DNA of 64,000 bases. It comes from Colletes latitarsis (Eukaryota > Arthropoda > Insecta > Hymenoptera > Colletidae). The notes below the pieces were generated by a model, which ran no database searches, was not told the origin of the DNA, and worked only from the letters and a program-made list of their open reading frames with translations. Below, in pieces: positions 43,201 through 50,763 of the stretch (its first letter is position 1; each line of letters opens with the position of its first letter). The DNA lies in contig NW_027488366.1 of assembly GCF_051014445.1 (NCBI RefSeq), positions 23,144,001-23,208,000 on the forward strand, read 5' to 3'. The position numbers were made by a program, and so were the translations under genes.

Positions 43201-44038
43201 TACCACACTGAAACTGTCCATTAAACCTGGTTTGCATCAATATTTTAGAGGATAACGCATGTTAGGTCTGGGATAGGTCTGGGATTTGACCTCATCAGAC
43301 TCATACTTTCGCACACTACACATACTCGTTGAACAGTTCCTGGGTTATTTTCTGGTTTGGATCACGTAGTAATGTGGTACCACACTGTAACAGTCGATTA
43401 AACCAGGTTTCGATCAATATTTTAGAGTATAACTCATGTTAGGTCTAGGTTAGGCCTGGGATTTTCATTTATCAGACTCATACTTTCGCATTCTCCACAT
43501 ACTTGTTGAACGGATTCTGGGTTTTTTCTGGTTTGGATCACGTAGTAATGTGGGACCACACTGAAACAGTCAATTAAACCTGGTTTGGATAAATATTTTA
43601 GAGGATAACGCATCTTAGGTCTGGGTTAGGTCTAAGATTTGCCCTCATCAGGCACACAGTTTCGCGTTTTTCACATACTTGTTGAACAGATCCTGGGTTC
43701 TTTCTGGTTTGGATCACGAAGTAGTGTGGTACCACACTGAAACAGTCCATTAAACCTGGTTTCGCTCAATATTTTAGAGGATAACGCATGTTAGGTCTAG
43801 GTTAGGTCTGGGATTTGCTCTCATCAGGCTCATTCTTTCGCATATTTCTCATACTTGATGGCTAGATCCTGGGCTTTTTCTGGATTGCATCACGTAGTAA
43901 TGTAGTACCACACTGAAACTGTCAATGAAACCTGGTTTCGATCAATATTTTAGAGGATAACGCATGTTAGGTCTCGGTTAGCCCTGGGATTTTCACTCAT
44001 GAGACTCATACTTTCGCATTCTTCACATACTTGTTGAA
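40270..44038 (+). repeat. 3.77-kb satellite block, copy 1 (empty site)
   Basis: Near-identical to 44849-50764 once the retrotransposon and one lost monomer are allowed for. Offsets are 4579 left of the insertion, 6902 immediately right of it, and 6726 further right. It carries the intact pre-insertion sequence for the retrotransposon at 40794-40808. The 3' part, 43144-44440 including adjacent sequence, also matches 53745-55045. Confidence 0.9.
40794..40808 (+). other. Empty target site of the retrotransposon
   Basis: The sequence AAGTTAGGTGTGGCA here is followed directly by TAGGTCTGGGATTCG. It equals the sequence at both ends of the inserted element. The flanks on both sides are identical to those of the filled site, so this is a paralogous pre-integration site that fixes both boundaries of the insertion. 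Confidence 0.92.
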
Positions 44039-45374
44039 CTGATCCTGGGTTTTTTCTGGTTTGGATCACGTAGTAATGTGGTACCACACTGAAACAGTCA
44101 ATTAAACCTGGTTTCGATCAATATTTTAGAGAATAATTCATGTTAGGTCTAGGTTAGGTCTGGGATTTGCTCTCATCAGGCTCATACTTTCGCACACTTC
44201 ACATACTCGTTTGACAGATCCTGGGTTATTTTCTGGTTTGGATCGCATAGTAATGTGGTACCACACTGAAACAGTCGATTAAACCAGGTTTCGATCAATA
44301 TTTTTGAGGATAACGCATGTTAGGTCTAGGTTAGGCCAGGGATTTTCACTCATCAGACTCATACTTTCGCATTCTTCACATACTTGTTGAACGGATCCCG
44401 GGTTTCGTCTGGTTTGGATCACGTAGTAATGTGGGACCACACTGAAACAGTCGATTAAACCAGGTTTCGATCAATATTTTTGAGGATAACGCATGTTAGG
44501 TCTAGGTTAGGCCTGGGATTTTCACTCATCAGACTCATACTTTCGCATTCTTCTCATACTTGTTGAACGGATCCTGGGTTTTTTCTGGTTTGGATCTCGT
44601 AGTAATATGGTACCACGCTGAAACAGTCAATTAAACCTGGTTTTGATCAATATTTTAGAGAATAATTCATGTTAGGTCTAGGTTAGGTCTGGGATTTGCT
44701 CTCATCAGGCTCATTCTTTCGCATATTTCTCATACTTGATGGCTAGATCCTGGGCTTTTTCTGGATTGCATCACGTAGTAATGAAGTACAACACTGAAAC
44801 AGTCAATTAAACCTGGTTTCGATCAATATTTTAGAGAATAATTCATGTTAGGTCTAGGTTAGGTCTGGGATTTGCTCTCATCAGGCTCATTCTTTCGCAT
44901 ATTTCTCATATTTGATGGCTAGATGCTGGGCTTTTTCTGGATTGCATCACGTAGTAATGAAGTACAACACTGAAACAGTCAATCAAACCTGGTTTCCATC
45001 AATATTTTAGAGGACATCGCATGTTAGGTCTAGGTTAGCCCTGGGATTTTCACTCATCAGACACATACTTTCGCATTCTTCACATACTTGTTGAACGGAT
45101 CCTGGGTTTTTTCTGGTTTGGTTCACGTAGTAATGTGGTACCACACTGAAACATTCAATTAAACCTGATCTTGATAAATATTTTAGAGGATAACGCATGT
45201 TAGGTTTGGGTTAAGTCTAGGATTCGCCCTCATCAGGCCCATACTTTCGCATATTTCTCATACTTCATGGCTAGATCCTGGGCTGTTTCTGGATTGTATC
45301 ACGTAGTAATGAGGTACCACGCTGAAACAGTCAATTAAACCTGGTTTCGATCAATATTTTAGAGGATAACGCAA

Positions 45375-45387
45375 GTTAGGTGTGGCA
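45375..45387 (+). repeat. Target-site duplication, 5' copy
   Basis: GTTAGGTGTGGCA, 13 bp, duplicated at 47698-47710. It may be 15 bp (from 45373) if two of the As abutting the 3' copy belong to the target. The length fits the ~14 bp duplication known for R1 elements. The duplicated bases coincide with the first telomere-like 11-mer of the monomer. Confidence 0.95.
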
Positions 45388-45668
45388 ACCGCTGCCTGAG
45401 GGACGGGCGATTCCCCCCCAGTTGGAAGGTGGCGAGGATGGTCCTCCTCCGGAAGGAGGGTCGGCCCGCGGAGTCTCCCTCCGCATACCGGCCCATTTGT
45501 CTCCTCGACGAGGTGGGCAAGCTCTTCGAGCGTGTGATTGCTGCCCGCCTCGTCGAGCACCTGTCGCGGGGTGATCCCGGTCTGGCCGACTGCCAGTTCG
45601 GTTTCCGGGGGGGCCGATCGACTATCGACGCGATAGGTCGTGTGAGGGCCCTCTCGGAGGCGGCCGTC

Positions 45669-45736
45669 TCCCGGGGAGGGGTGGCATTGGCAATATCCAA
45701 GGATATTGCCAATGCCTTTAACACCCTCCCCTGGGA
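45669..45736 (+). repeat. Long hairpin over RT motif A
   Basis: Inner arms GGCATTGGCAATATCC (45683-45698) and its exact reverse complement (45701-45716) are separated by only two As. Outer arms TCCCGGGGAGGG (45669-45680) and CCCTCCCC plus a bulged T then GGGA (45724-45736) extend the stem. The inner palindrome encodes ALAISKDIANA, and its two-base loop falls in the Lys91 codon next to the catalytic Asp. Confidence 0.92.
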
Positions 45737-45742
45737 AGAGAT

Positions 45743-45777
45743 AAGGAGGGGACTCGAATATCATCGAGTCCCCCCTT
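45743..45777 (+). repeat. Hairpin in RT coding region
   Basis: GGGGACTCGA at 45748-45757 pairs exactly with TCGAGTCCCC at 45764-45773 across a 6-base loop. With one bulged A at 45747 the stem extends four more pairs to 45743 and 45777. It starts 6 bp after the motif A hairpin ends. Confidence 0.88.
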
Positions 45778-46176
45778 GTCTCAGGGCGGTCGTCGGGGAT
45801 TATCTCCGCGGCAGGTGGATCGAGTATCCGGGCCGGGATGGTGATATGCGGAGAGTGGTGTACTGCGGTGTTCCGCAGGGGTCGGTCCTCGGGCCACTCC
45901 TGTGGAACATCGCGTACGACTCGGTGTTGCGGGCCGGCCTCCCCGACGGCGTCAGCACGGTGTGTTATGCGGATGACACACTGGTGCTGGCCGTCGGGGC
46001 GCACTGGGGGAGGGCCATGCGTCGCGCGGAGGAGGGGTCGCAACGCGTCGTCGACCGGATCAGGGGAATGGGGATGACGGTGGCGGTCCATAAGACCGAG
46101 GTGATTGCGTTTCATTCACCTCGGCAGGATCCGCCACCCCCTCTGATCCGGGTGGGTGGGGCTGACATCGAGGTGA

Positions 46177-46201
46177 AGCCCCAGATCAGGTATCTGGGGC
46201 T
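46177..46201 (+). repeat. Hairpin in RT coding region (motif E)
   Basis: AGCCCCAGAT (46177-46186) and ATCTGGGGCT (46192-46201) form a perfect 10-bp stem with a 5-base loop, within the codons for KPQIRYLGL. Confidence 0.88.
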
Positions 46202-46398
46202 GATCCTCGATAGCCACTGGCGTTTCGTGGAGCATTTCCGCTGCCTGGTCCCCCGGTTGGAAAGGATGGTTGCGGCTCTGGGCCGGATCCTGCCCAACCT
46301 GGGGGGCCCGGCGGGCCGAGTTCGTCGCCTCTATGTGGCAATGGTCCAGTCGGTGGCCCTATACGGGGCCCCCGTCTGGGCGGACGACCTGGCTGCCT

Positions 46399-46428
46399 CC
46401 CGGCGCAGCATGACTATGCTGCGTCGGG
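46399..46428 (+). repeat. Hairpin in ORF2 C-terminal region
   Basis: CCCGGCGCAGCAT (46399-46411) and ATGCTGCGTCGGG (46416-46428) pair over 13 positions with a single G-U wobble and a 4-base loop. Confidence 0.88.
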
Positions 46429-46711
46429 TGCAGAGGCGCATGGCGCTCAGGGTCGTCCGCGGGTATCGGACCATGTCACATGAGGCGGCGACGGTTCTAG
46501 CGGGGATGCCGCCCATGGACCTGCTCGCGCGGTCGCACGCGGTGATGTACCGGCACCGCGTCGACCGTCGCGCGGGGGTGGGGGCGGTCCCGGGCGGGCA
46601 GGAACCTGCTTGGGGCGATTTGAAGCGCCAGGCCCGGCAGTCCGTGTTGCTCGCGTGGCAGGAGCGGCTGGCTCTGCCAACCGCGGGGCACCGGACTGTC
46701 GGGGCGGTTCG

Positions 46712-46731
46712 GCCACTCCTGAAGGAGTGGC
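46712..46731 (+). repeat. Hairpin in ORF2 C-terminal region
   Basis: GCCACTCCT (46712-46720) and AGGAGTGGC (46723-46731) form a perfect 9-bp stem around a 2-base loop. The distal pentamers CTGTC (46696-46700) and GACAG (46734-46738) are also complementary. Confidence 0.82.
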
Positions 46732-46765
46732 TGGACAGAGGCCATGGCAGCCTCACCTACCGGAT

Positions 46766-46812
46766 GGCACAGGTATTTTCCGGGCATGGCAGCTTCGGAA
46801 GATACCTGTGCC
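46766..46812 (+). repeat. 17-bp hairpin before the CCHC motif
   Basis: GGCACAGGTATTTTCCG (46766-46782) pairs with CGGAAGATACCTGTGCC (46796-46812) at 17 of 17 positions, one being a U-G wobble, across a 13-base loop. It lies just upstream of the CCHC codons. Confidence 0.9.
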
Positions 46813-47054
46813 GGATAGGGAAGGAGCCGACGGCGCGTTGCTGCCACTGCGACGCTGAGCAGGACACGGCGGATCATACCCTGGAGGTATGCCCCGCGTG
46901 GGAGGGGGAGCGCCGTATCCTGGTCGGCGTCGTCGGGCGGGATGTCTCGCTGCCGGGCGTGGTGCGCGCCATGCTCGGCAGCGAGGAGAAGTGGAGGGCC
47001 GTGGCCTCCTTCTGCGAGAACGTAATGCTGCAGAAGGAGGCCGCGGGGAGGGAA

Positions 47055-47085
47055 CGCGAGCTTCAGCGGCGCGCTGAAGCTCGCG
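47055..47085 (+). repeat. 14-bp perfect hairpin in the basic-tail codons
   Basis: CGCGAGCTTCAGCG (47055-47068) and its exact reverse complement (47072-47085) are separated by three bases. It encodes part of RERELQRRAEARAR. Confidence 0.9.
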
Positions 47086-47164
47086 CTCGTGCGGTGGCCC
47101 GAGGTCGTCGCCCGGTCGCAAGGCGTCGCGGGCGGCCGCCACGGCGTGGCGGATGACCTAGGCT

Positions 47165-47195
47165 GGGAGGGGGGTCCTGAGGGGACCCTCCTCCC
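47165..47195 (+). repeat. 3' UTR hairpin 1
   Basis: GGGAGGGGGGTCC (47165-47177) pairs with GGACCCTCCTCCC (47183-47195) at 13 positions with one G-U wobble and a 5-base loop. It begins nine bases after the ORF2 stop. Confidence 0.87.
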
Positions 47196-47210
47196 GCCAG
47201 GCGGCGCCGG

Positions 47211-47255
47211 GTCGGACCGGTTGGGGGTAGGAGTGCCTCCCCCTACCGGTCCGAC
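47211..47255 (+). repeat. 3' UTR hairpin 2
   Basis: Outer arms GTCGGACCGGT (47211-47221) and ACCGGTCCGAC (47245-47255) form a perfect 11-bp stem. A second GC-rich stem (GGGGG with CCCCC) sits inside. Confidence 0.87.
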
Positions 47256-47329
47256 GCAAGGGGAGGCACCTTCGGCGGTCTGGTGCGGCCGTGAACGCCC
47301 GGCCGCCGAGGGGTGGAAACGGGGTCGCG

Positions 47330-47359
47330 GGCGGTTGCGAGTTGGGGCTCGCAGCCGCC
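47330..47359 (+). repeat. 3' UTR hairpin 3
   Basis: GGCGGTTGCGAG (47330-47341) pairs with CTCGCAGCCGCC (47348-47359) at 12 positions with one U-G wobble and a 6-base loop. Confidence 0.88.
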
Positions 47360-47381
47360 ACTAAACGCGGCCCCGGGATGG

Positions 47382-47418
47382 ATAGCGGCGGGATGGAGTG
47401 GCCCCGTCCCGCCGCTAT
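47382..47418 (+). repeat. 3' UTR hairpin 4
   Basis: ATAGCGGCGGGA (47382-47393) and TCCCGCCGCTAT (47407-47418) form a perfect 12-bp stem with a 13-base loop. Confidence 0.9.
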
Positions 47419-47436
47419 GAGGCAGTGTGTCTACTG

Positions 47437-47455
47437 GGGGGACCGATTGTCCCCC
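47437..47455 (+). repeat. 3' UTR hairpin 5
   Basis: GGGGGAC (47437-47443) and GTCCCCC (47449-47455) form a perfect 7-bp stem with a 5-base loop. A few bases downstream, GCGC-GAAA-GCGC makes a small stem with a GNRA-type loop. Confidence 0.75.
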
Positions 47456-47483
47456 GGGGGATGGGCGCGAAAGCGCGGGCACG

Positions 47484-47529
47484 GGGAGGATACCGGAAGA
47501 ATGCTTCGAGCGATTCCCGGTATCCTCCC
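47484..47529 (+). repeat. 3' UTR hairpin 6
   Basis: GGGAGGATACCGG (47484-47496) and CCGGTATCCTCCC (47517-47529) form a perfect 13-bp stem with a 20-base loop. Confidence 0.9.
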
Positions 47530-47572
47530 AAAGCGTGCCGAAGGGTCACCGTGGGGTTTTTAGTGGGTAGGT

Positions 47573-47600
47573 CCCGCGCCTGTCGTTGTACGGGCGCGGG
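47573..47600 (+). repeat. 3' UTR hairpin 7
   Basis: CCCGCGCC (47573-47580) and GGCGCGGG (47593-47600) form a perfect 8-bp stem with a 12-base loop. Confidence 0.82.
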
Positions 47601-47613
47601 GAATCCCACACAC

Positions 47614-47645
47614 CCCTCCCACCTCTCCCCAAGGAGGTGGGAGGG
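47614..47645 (+). repeat. 3' UTR hairpin 8, next to the poly(A)
   Basis: CCCTCCCACCTC (47614-47625) and GAGGTGGGAGGG (47634-47645) form a perfect 12-bp stem with an 8-base loop. It ends 26 bases before the poly(A), the place where a reverse transcriptase recognition structure would be expected. Confidence 0.9.
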
Positions 47646-47671
47646 AGTCTTTCGAAGATTTTCCCCACGAC

Positions 47672-47697
47672 AAAAAAAAAAAAAAAAAAAAAAAAAA
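47672..47697 (+). other. Poly(A) tail of the retrotransposon
   Basis: An uninterrupted run of 26 As between the last unique base (C at 47671) and the 3' target-site copy. One or two of these As may belong to the target, since the empty site reads AAGTTAGG. The perfect tail supports a young insertion, although homopolymer length is prone to sequencing error. Confidence 0.95.
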
Positions 47698-47710
47698 GTT
47701 AGGTGTGGCA
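47698..47710 (+). repeat. Target-site duplication, 3' copy
   Basis: GTTAGGTGTGGCA, identical to 45375-45387. It runs straight into TAGGTCTGGGATTCG, as in the empty site. By the target-primed model, the first-strand nick lay on the minus strand just before the GTTAGG. Confidence 0.95.
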
Positions 47711-50700
47711 TAGGTCTGGGATTCGCCCTCATCAGGCTCATACTTTCGCATTCTTCACATACTTGTTGAACGGATCCTGGGTTTTTTCTAGTTTGTATCA
47801 CGTAGTAATGTGGGACCACACTGAAACAGTCAATTAAACCTGGTTTCGATCAATATATTAGAGAATAATTAATGTTAGGTCTAGTTTAGGCCTGTGATTT
47901 TCACTCATCAGACTCATACTTTCGCACTCTTCTCATACTTGTTGAACGGATCCTGGGTTTTTTCTGGTTTGGATCACGTAGTAATGTGGTACCACACTGA
48001 AACATTGAATTAAACCTGGTCTTGATAAATATTTTAGAGGATAACGCATGTTAGGTCTGGGTTAGGTCTAGGATTTGCCCTCATCAGGCTCATACTTTCG
48101 CAATTTTCTCATACTTCATGGCCGGATCCTGGGCTTTCTCTGGATTGCATCACGTAGTAATGAAGTACAACACTGAAACAGTCAATTAAACCTGGTTTCC
48201 ATCAATATTTTAGAGCACAACGCATGTTAGGTCTAGGTTAGGCCTGGGATTTGCCCTCATCAGGGTCATACTTTCGAAGTTTTAACATACATATTGGTCT
48301 GATCGAGGGTTTTTTCCGCTTTGGATCACGTAGTAAAGTGGTACCACACTGAAACAGTCTATTAAACCTGGTCTTGATAAATATTTTAGAGGATATCGCA
48401 TGTTAGGTCTGGGTTAGGTCTAGGATTTGCCCTCATCAGGCTCCTACTTTCGCAATTTTCTCATACTTCATGGCCGGATCCTGGGCTATTTCCGGATTGG
48501 ATCACATAGTAATGTGGTACCACACTGAAACAGTCAATTACACCTGGTTTTCATCAATATTTTAGAGGACAACGCATGTCAGGTCTAGGTTAGGTCTGGG
48601 ATTTGCTCTCATCAGGGTCATACTGTCGCAGTTTTAACTTACTTGTTGAACGGATCCTGGGTTTTTTCTGGTTTGGTTCACGTAGTAATGTGGTACCACA
48701 CTGAAACATTCAATTAAACCTGGTCTTGATAAATATTTTAGAGGATAACGCATGTTAGGTTTGGGTTAGGTCTAGGATTTGCCCTCATCAGGCTCATACT
48801 TTCGCATCTTTCTTATTCTTCATGGCTAGATCCTGGGCTGTTTCTGGATTGTATCACATAGTAATGTGGTACCACGCTGAAACAGTCGATTAAACCTGGT
48901 TTCGATCAATATATTAGAGGATAACGCAAGTTAAGTCTGGGATAGGTCTGGGATTTGACCTCATCAGACTCATACTTTCGCGTTTTTCACATACTTGTTG
49001 AACAGATCCTGGGTTTTTTCTGGTTTGGATCACGTAGTAATGTGGTACCACACTGAAACAGTCGATGAAACCTGGTTTCGATCAATATTTTAGAGGATAA
49101 CGCAAGTTAAGTCTGGGATTGGTCTGGGATTTGACCTCATCAGACTCATACTTTCGCACACTTCACATACTCGTTGAACAGATCCTGGGTTATTTTCTGG
49201 TTTGGACCACATAGTAATGTGGTACCACACTGAAACAGTCGATTAAACCAGGTTTCGATCAATATTTTTGAGGATAACGCACGTTAGGTCTAGGTTAGGC
49301 CTGGGATTTTCACTCATCAGATTCATACTTTCGCATTCTTCACATACTTGTTGAACGGATCCTGGGTTTTTTCTGGTTTGGATCACGTAGTAATGTGGGA
49401 CCACACTGTAACAGTCAATTAAACCTGGTTTCGATCAATACTTTAGAGAATAATTCATGTTAGGTCTAGGTTAGGTCTGGGATTTGCTCTCATCAGGTTC
49501 ATTCTTTCGCATATTTCTCATACTTGATGGCTATATCCTGGGCTTTTTCTGGATTGCATCACGTAGTAATGAAGTACAACACTGAAACAGTCAATTAAAC
49601 CTGGTTTCCATCAATATCTTAGAGGACAACGCAAGTTAGGTCTGGGATAGGTCTGGGATTTGCCCTCATCAGGCTCATTGTTTCGCGTTTTTCACATACT
49701 TGTTGAACAGATCCTGGGTTTTTTCTGGTTTGTATCACGTAGTAGTGTGGTACCACACTGAAACTGTCCATTAAACCTGGTTTGCATCAATATTTTAGAG
49801 GATAACGCATGTTAGGTCTAGGTTAGACCTGGGATTTTCACTCATCAGACTCATACTTTCGCATTCTTCACATACTTGTTGAACAGATCCTGGGTTTTTT
49901 CTGGTTTGTATCACGTAGTAGTGTGGTACCACACTGAAACTGTCCATTAAACCTGGTTTGCATCAATATTTTAGAGGATAACGCATGTTAGGTCTGGGAT
50001 AGGTCTGGGATTTGACCTCATCAGACTCATACTTTCGCACACTACACATACTCGTTGAACAGTTCCTGGGTTATTTTCTGGTTTGGATCACGTAGTAATG
50101 TGGTACCACACTGTAACAGTCGATTAAACCAGGTTTCGATCAATATTTTAGAGTATAACTCATGTTAGGTCTAGGTTAGGCCTGGGATTTTCATTTATCA
50201 GACTCATACTTTCGCATTCTCCACATACTTGTTGAACGGATTCTGGGTTTTTTCTGGTTTGGATCACGTAGTAATGTGGGACCACACTGAAACAGTCAAT
50301 TAAACCTGGTTTGGATAAATATTTTAGAGGATAACGCATCTTAGGTCTGGGTTAGGTCTAAGATTTGCCCTCATCAGGCACACAGTTTCGCGTTTTTCAC
50401 ATACTTGTTGAACAGATCCTGGGTTCTTTCTGGTTTGGATCACGAAGTAGTGTGGTACCACACTGAAACAGTCCATTAAACCTGGTTTCGCTCAATATTT
50501 TAGAGGATAACGCATGTTAGGTCTAGGTTAGGTCTGGGATTTGCTCTCATCAGGCTCATTCTTTCGCATATTTCTCATACTTGATGGCTAGATCCTGGGC
50601 TTGTGCTGGATTGCATCACGTAGTAATGTAGTACCACACTGAAACTGTCAATGAAACCTGGTTTCGATCAATATTTTAGAGGATAACGCATGTTAGGTCT

Positions 50701-50763
50701 CGGTTAGCCCTGGGATTTTCACTCATGAGACTCATACTTTCGCATTCTTCACATACTTGTTGA

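Larger units (their letters stand above)
1..45387 (+). repeat. 176-bp satellite array, left arm
   Basis: About 257 head-to-tail monomers of ~176 bp, with no inversion seen. Monomer parts in order: a telomere-like pair of 11-mers (TTAGGTCTGGG type); a conserved stretch around CCCTCATCAGGCTCATAC and TTTCGCA; a variable ~45 bp segment that defines subtypes; a conserved dyad around GTGGTACCAC; and an AT-rich tail with ATTAAACCTGG, TCAATATTTTAGAGG and ATAACGCATG. The period comes from spacings of matched segments (for example 1055 bp for six monomers and 4579 bp for 26). No gene is supported anywhere in this arm. Chromosomal position (subtelomere or centromere) cannot be read from the sequence alone. 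Confidence 0.97.
45388..47156 (+). pseudogene. Partial ORF2: reverse transcriptase with C-terminal CCHC domain
   Basis: ORF2 copies element RNA into DNA at a nicked target. The frame is open from 45363, within satellite-derived codons, to the TGA at 47154-47156. No genuine start exists because the 5' end is lost: the GTG at 45429 and ATG at 45438 are internal codons of the family. Numbering from 45429 as residue 1: fingers motif SAYRPICLL at 18-26; FGFRGGRSTIDAI around 57-69; motif A with Asp92 in DIANAFNTLPW; motif B GVPQGSVLGP at 147-156; motif C YADD at 180-183 (catalytic D182, D183); motif D HKTEVIAF at 221-228; motif E RYLGLILD around 254-261; C-terminal C471-x2-C474-x8-H483-x4-C488; Arg-rich tail from ~541 to 575. 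There is no frameshift or internal stop over ~590 codons, so insertion is recent. Lys91 before the catalytic Asp is odd, as a hydrophobic residue is usual there. The gene is broken by the missing endonuclease and ORF1, and expression from the satellite is not indicated. Confidence 0.93.
47157..47671 (+). other. Retrotransposon 3' UTR, hairpin-rich
   Basis: About 515 bp between the ORF2 stop and the poly(A) run, GC-rich and without a convincing AATAAA signal. It holds at least eight consecutive inverted repeats (listed separately) that together cover much of its length. In this retrotransposon type the 3' UTR RNA is the part bound by the reverse transcriptase, so a structured 3' UTR is plausible. 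The role of these particular stems is inference. Confidence 0.88.
45388..47697 (+). mobile_element. 5'-truncated R1-clade non-LTR retrotransposon
   Basis: A 2310-bp element inserted in the satellite. It is far richer in G+C than the AT-rich array. It consists of the 3' part of an ORF2 (reverse transcriptase onward), a 3' UTR and a poly(A) tail, flanked by 13-15 bp target-site duplications. These are the marks of target-primed reverse transcription. The 5' end falls just before the conserved FPPSWKVARMVLL stretch at the start of the RT domain, so ORF1, the apurinic-type endonuclease and the RT N-terminus are missing. R1-clade assignment rests on the motif A context DIANAFNTLPW, the YADD box and the C-terminal CCHC motif. 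The clade includes the 28S-specific R1 and the telomere-specific TRAS and SART elements. The exact family is not identifiable here. Confidence 0.95.

Noticed and set aside
1..45387. CRISPR-like array because of regular repeats
   Set aside because: There are no distinct short repeats and unique spacers: the whole 176-bp unit is repeated, which is satellite organisation.
45351..46115. Long antisense reading frame of 254 codons opposite the reverse transcriptase
   Set aside because: It lies wholly opposite a clear RT domain, in GC-rich DNA where stop codons are rare, begins or ends in satellite sequence, and shows no recognisable motif.
47165..47645. 3' UTR hairpins as bacterial-type terminators or an inverted-repeat DNA transposon
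   Set aside because: They lie inside a poly(A)-tailed retrotransposon with target-site duplications in a eukaryotic satellite, and none is followed by a T run in the manner of a terminator.
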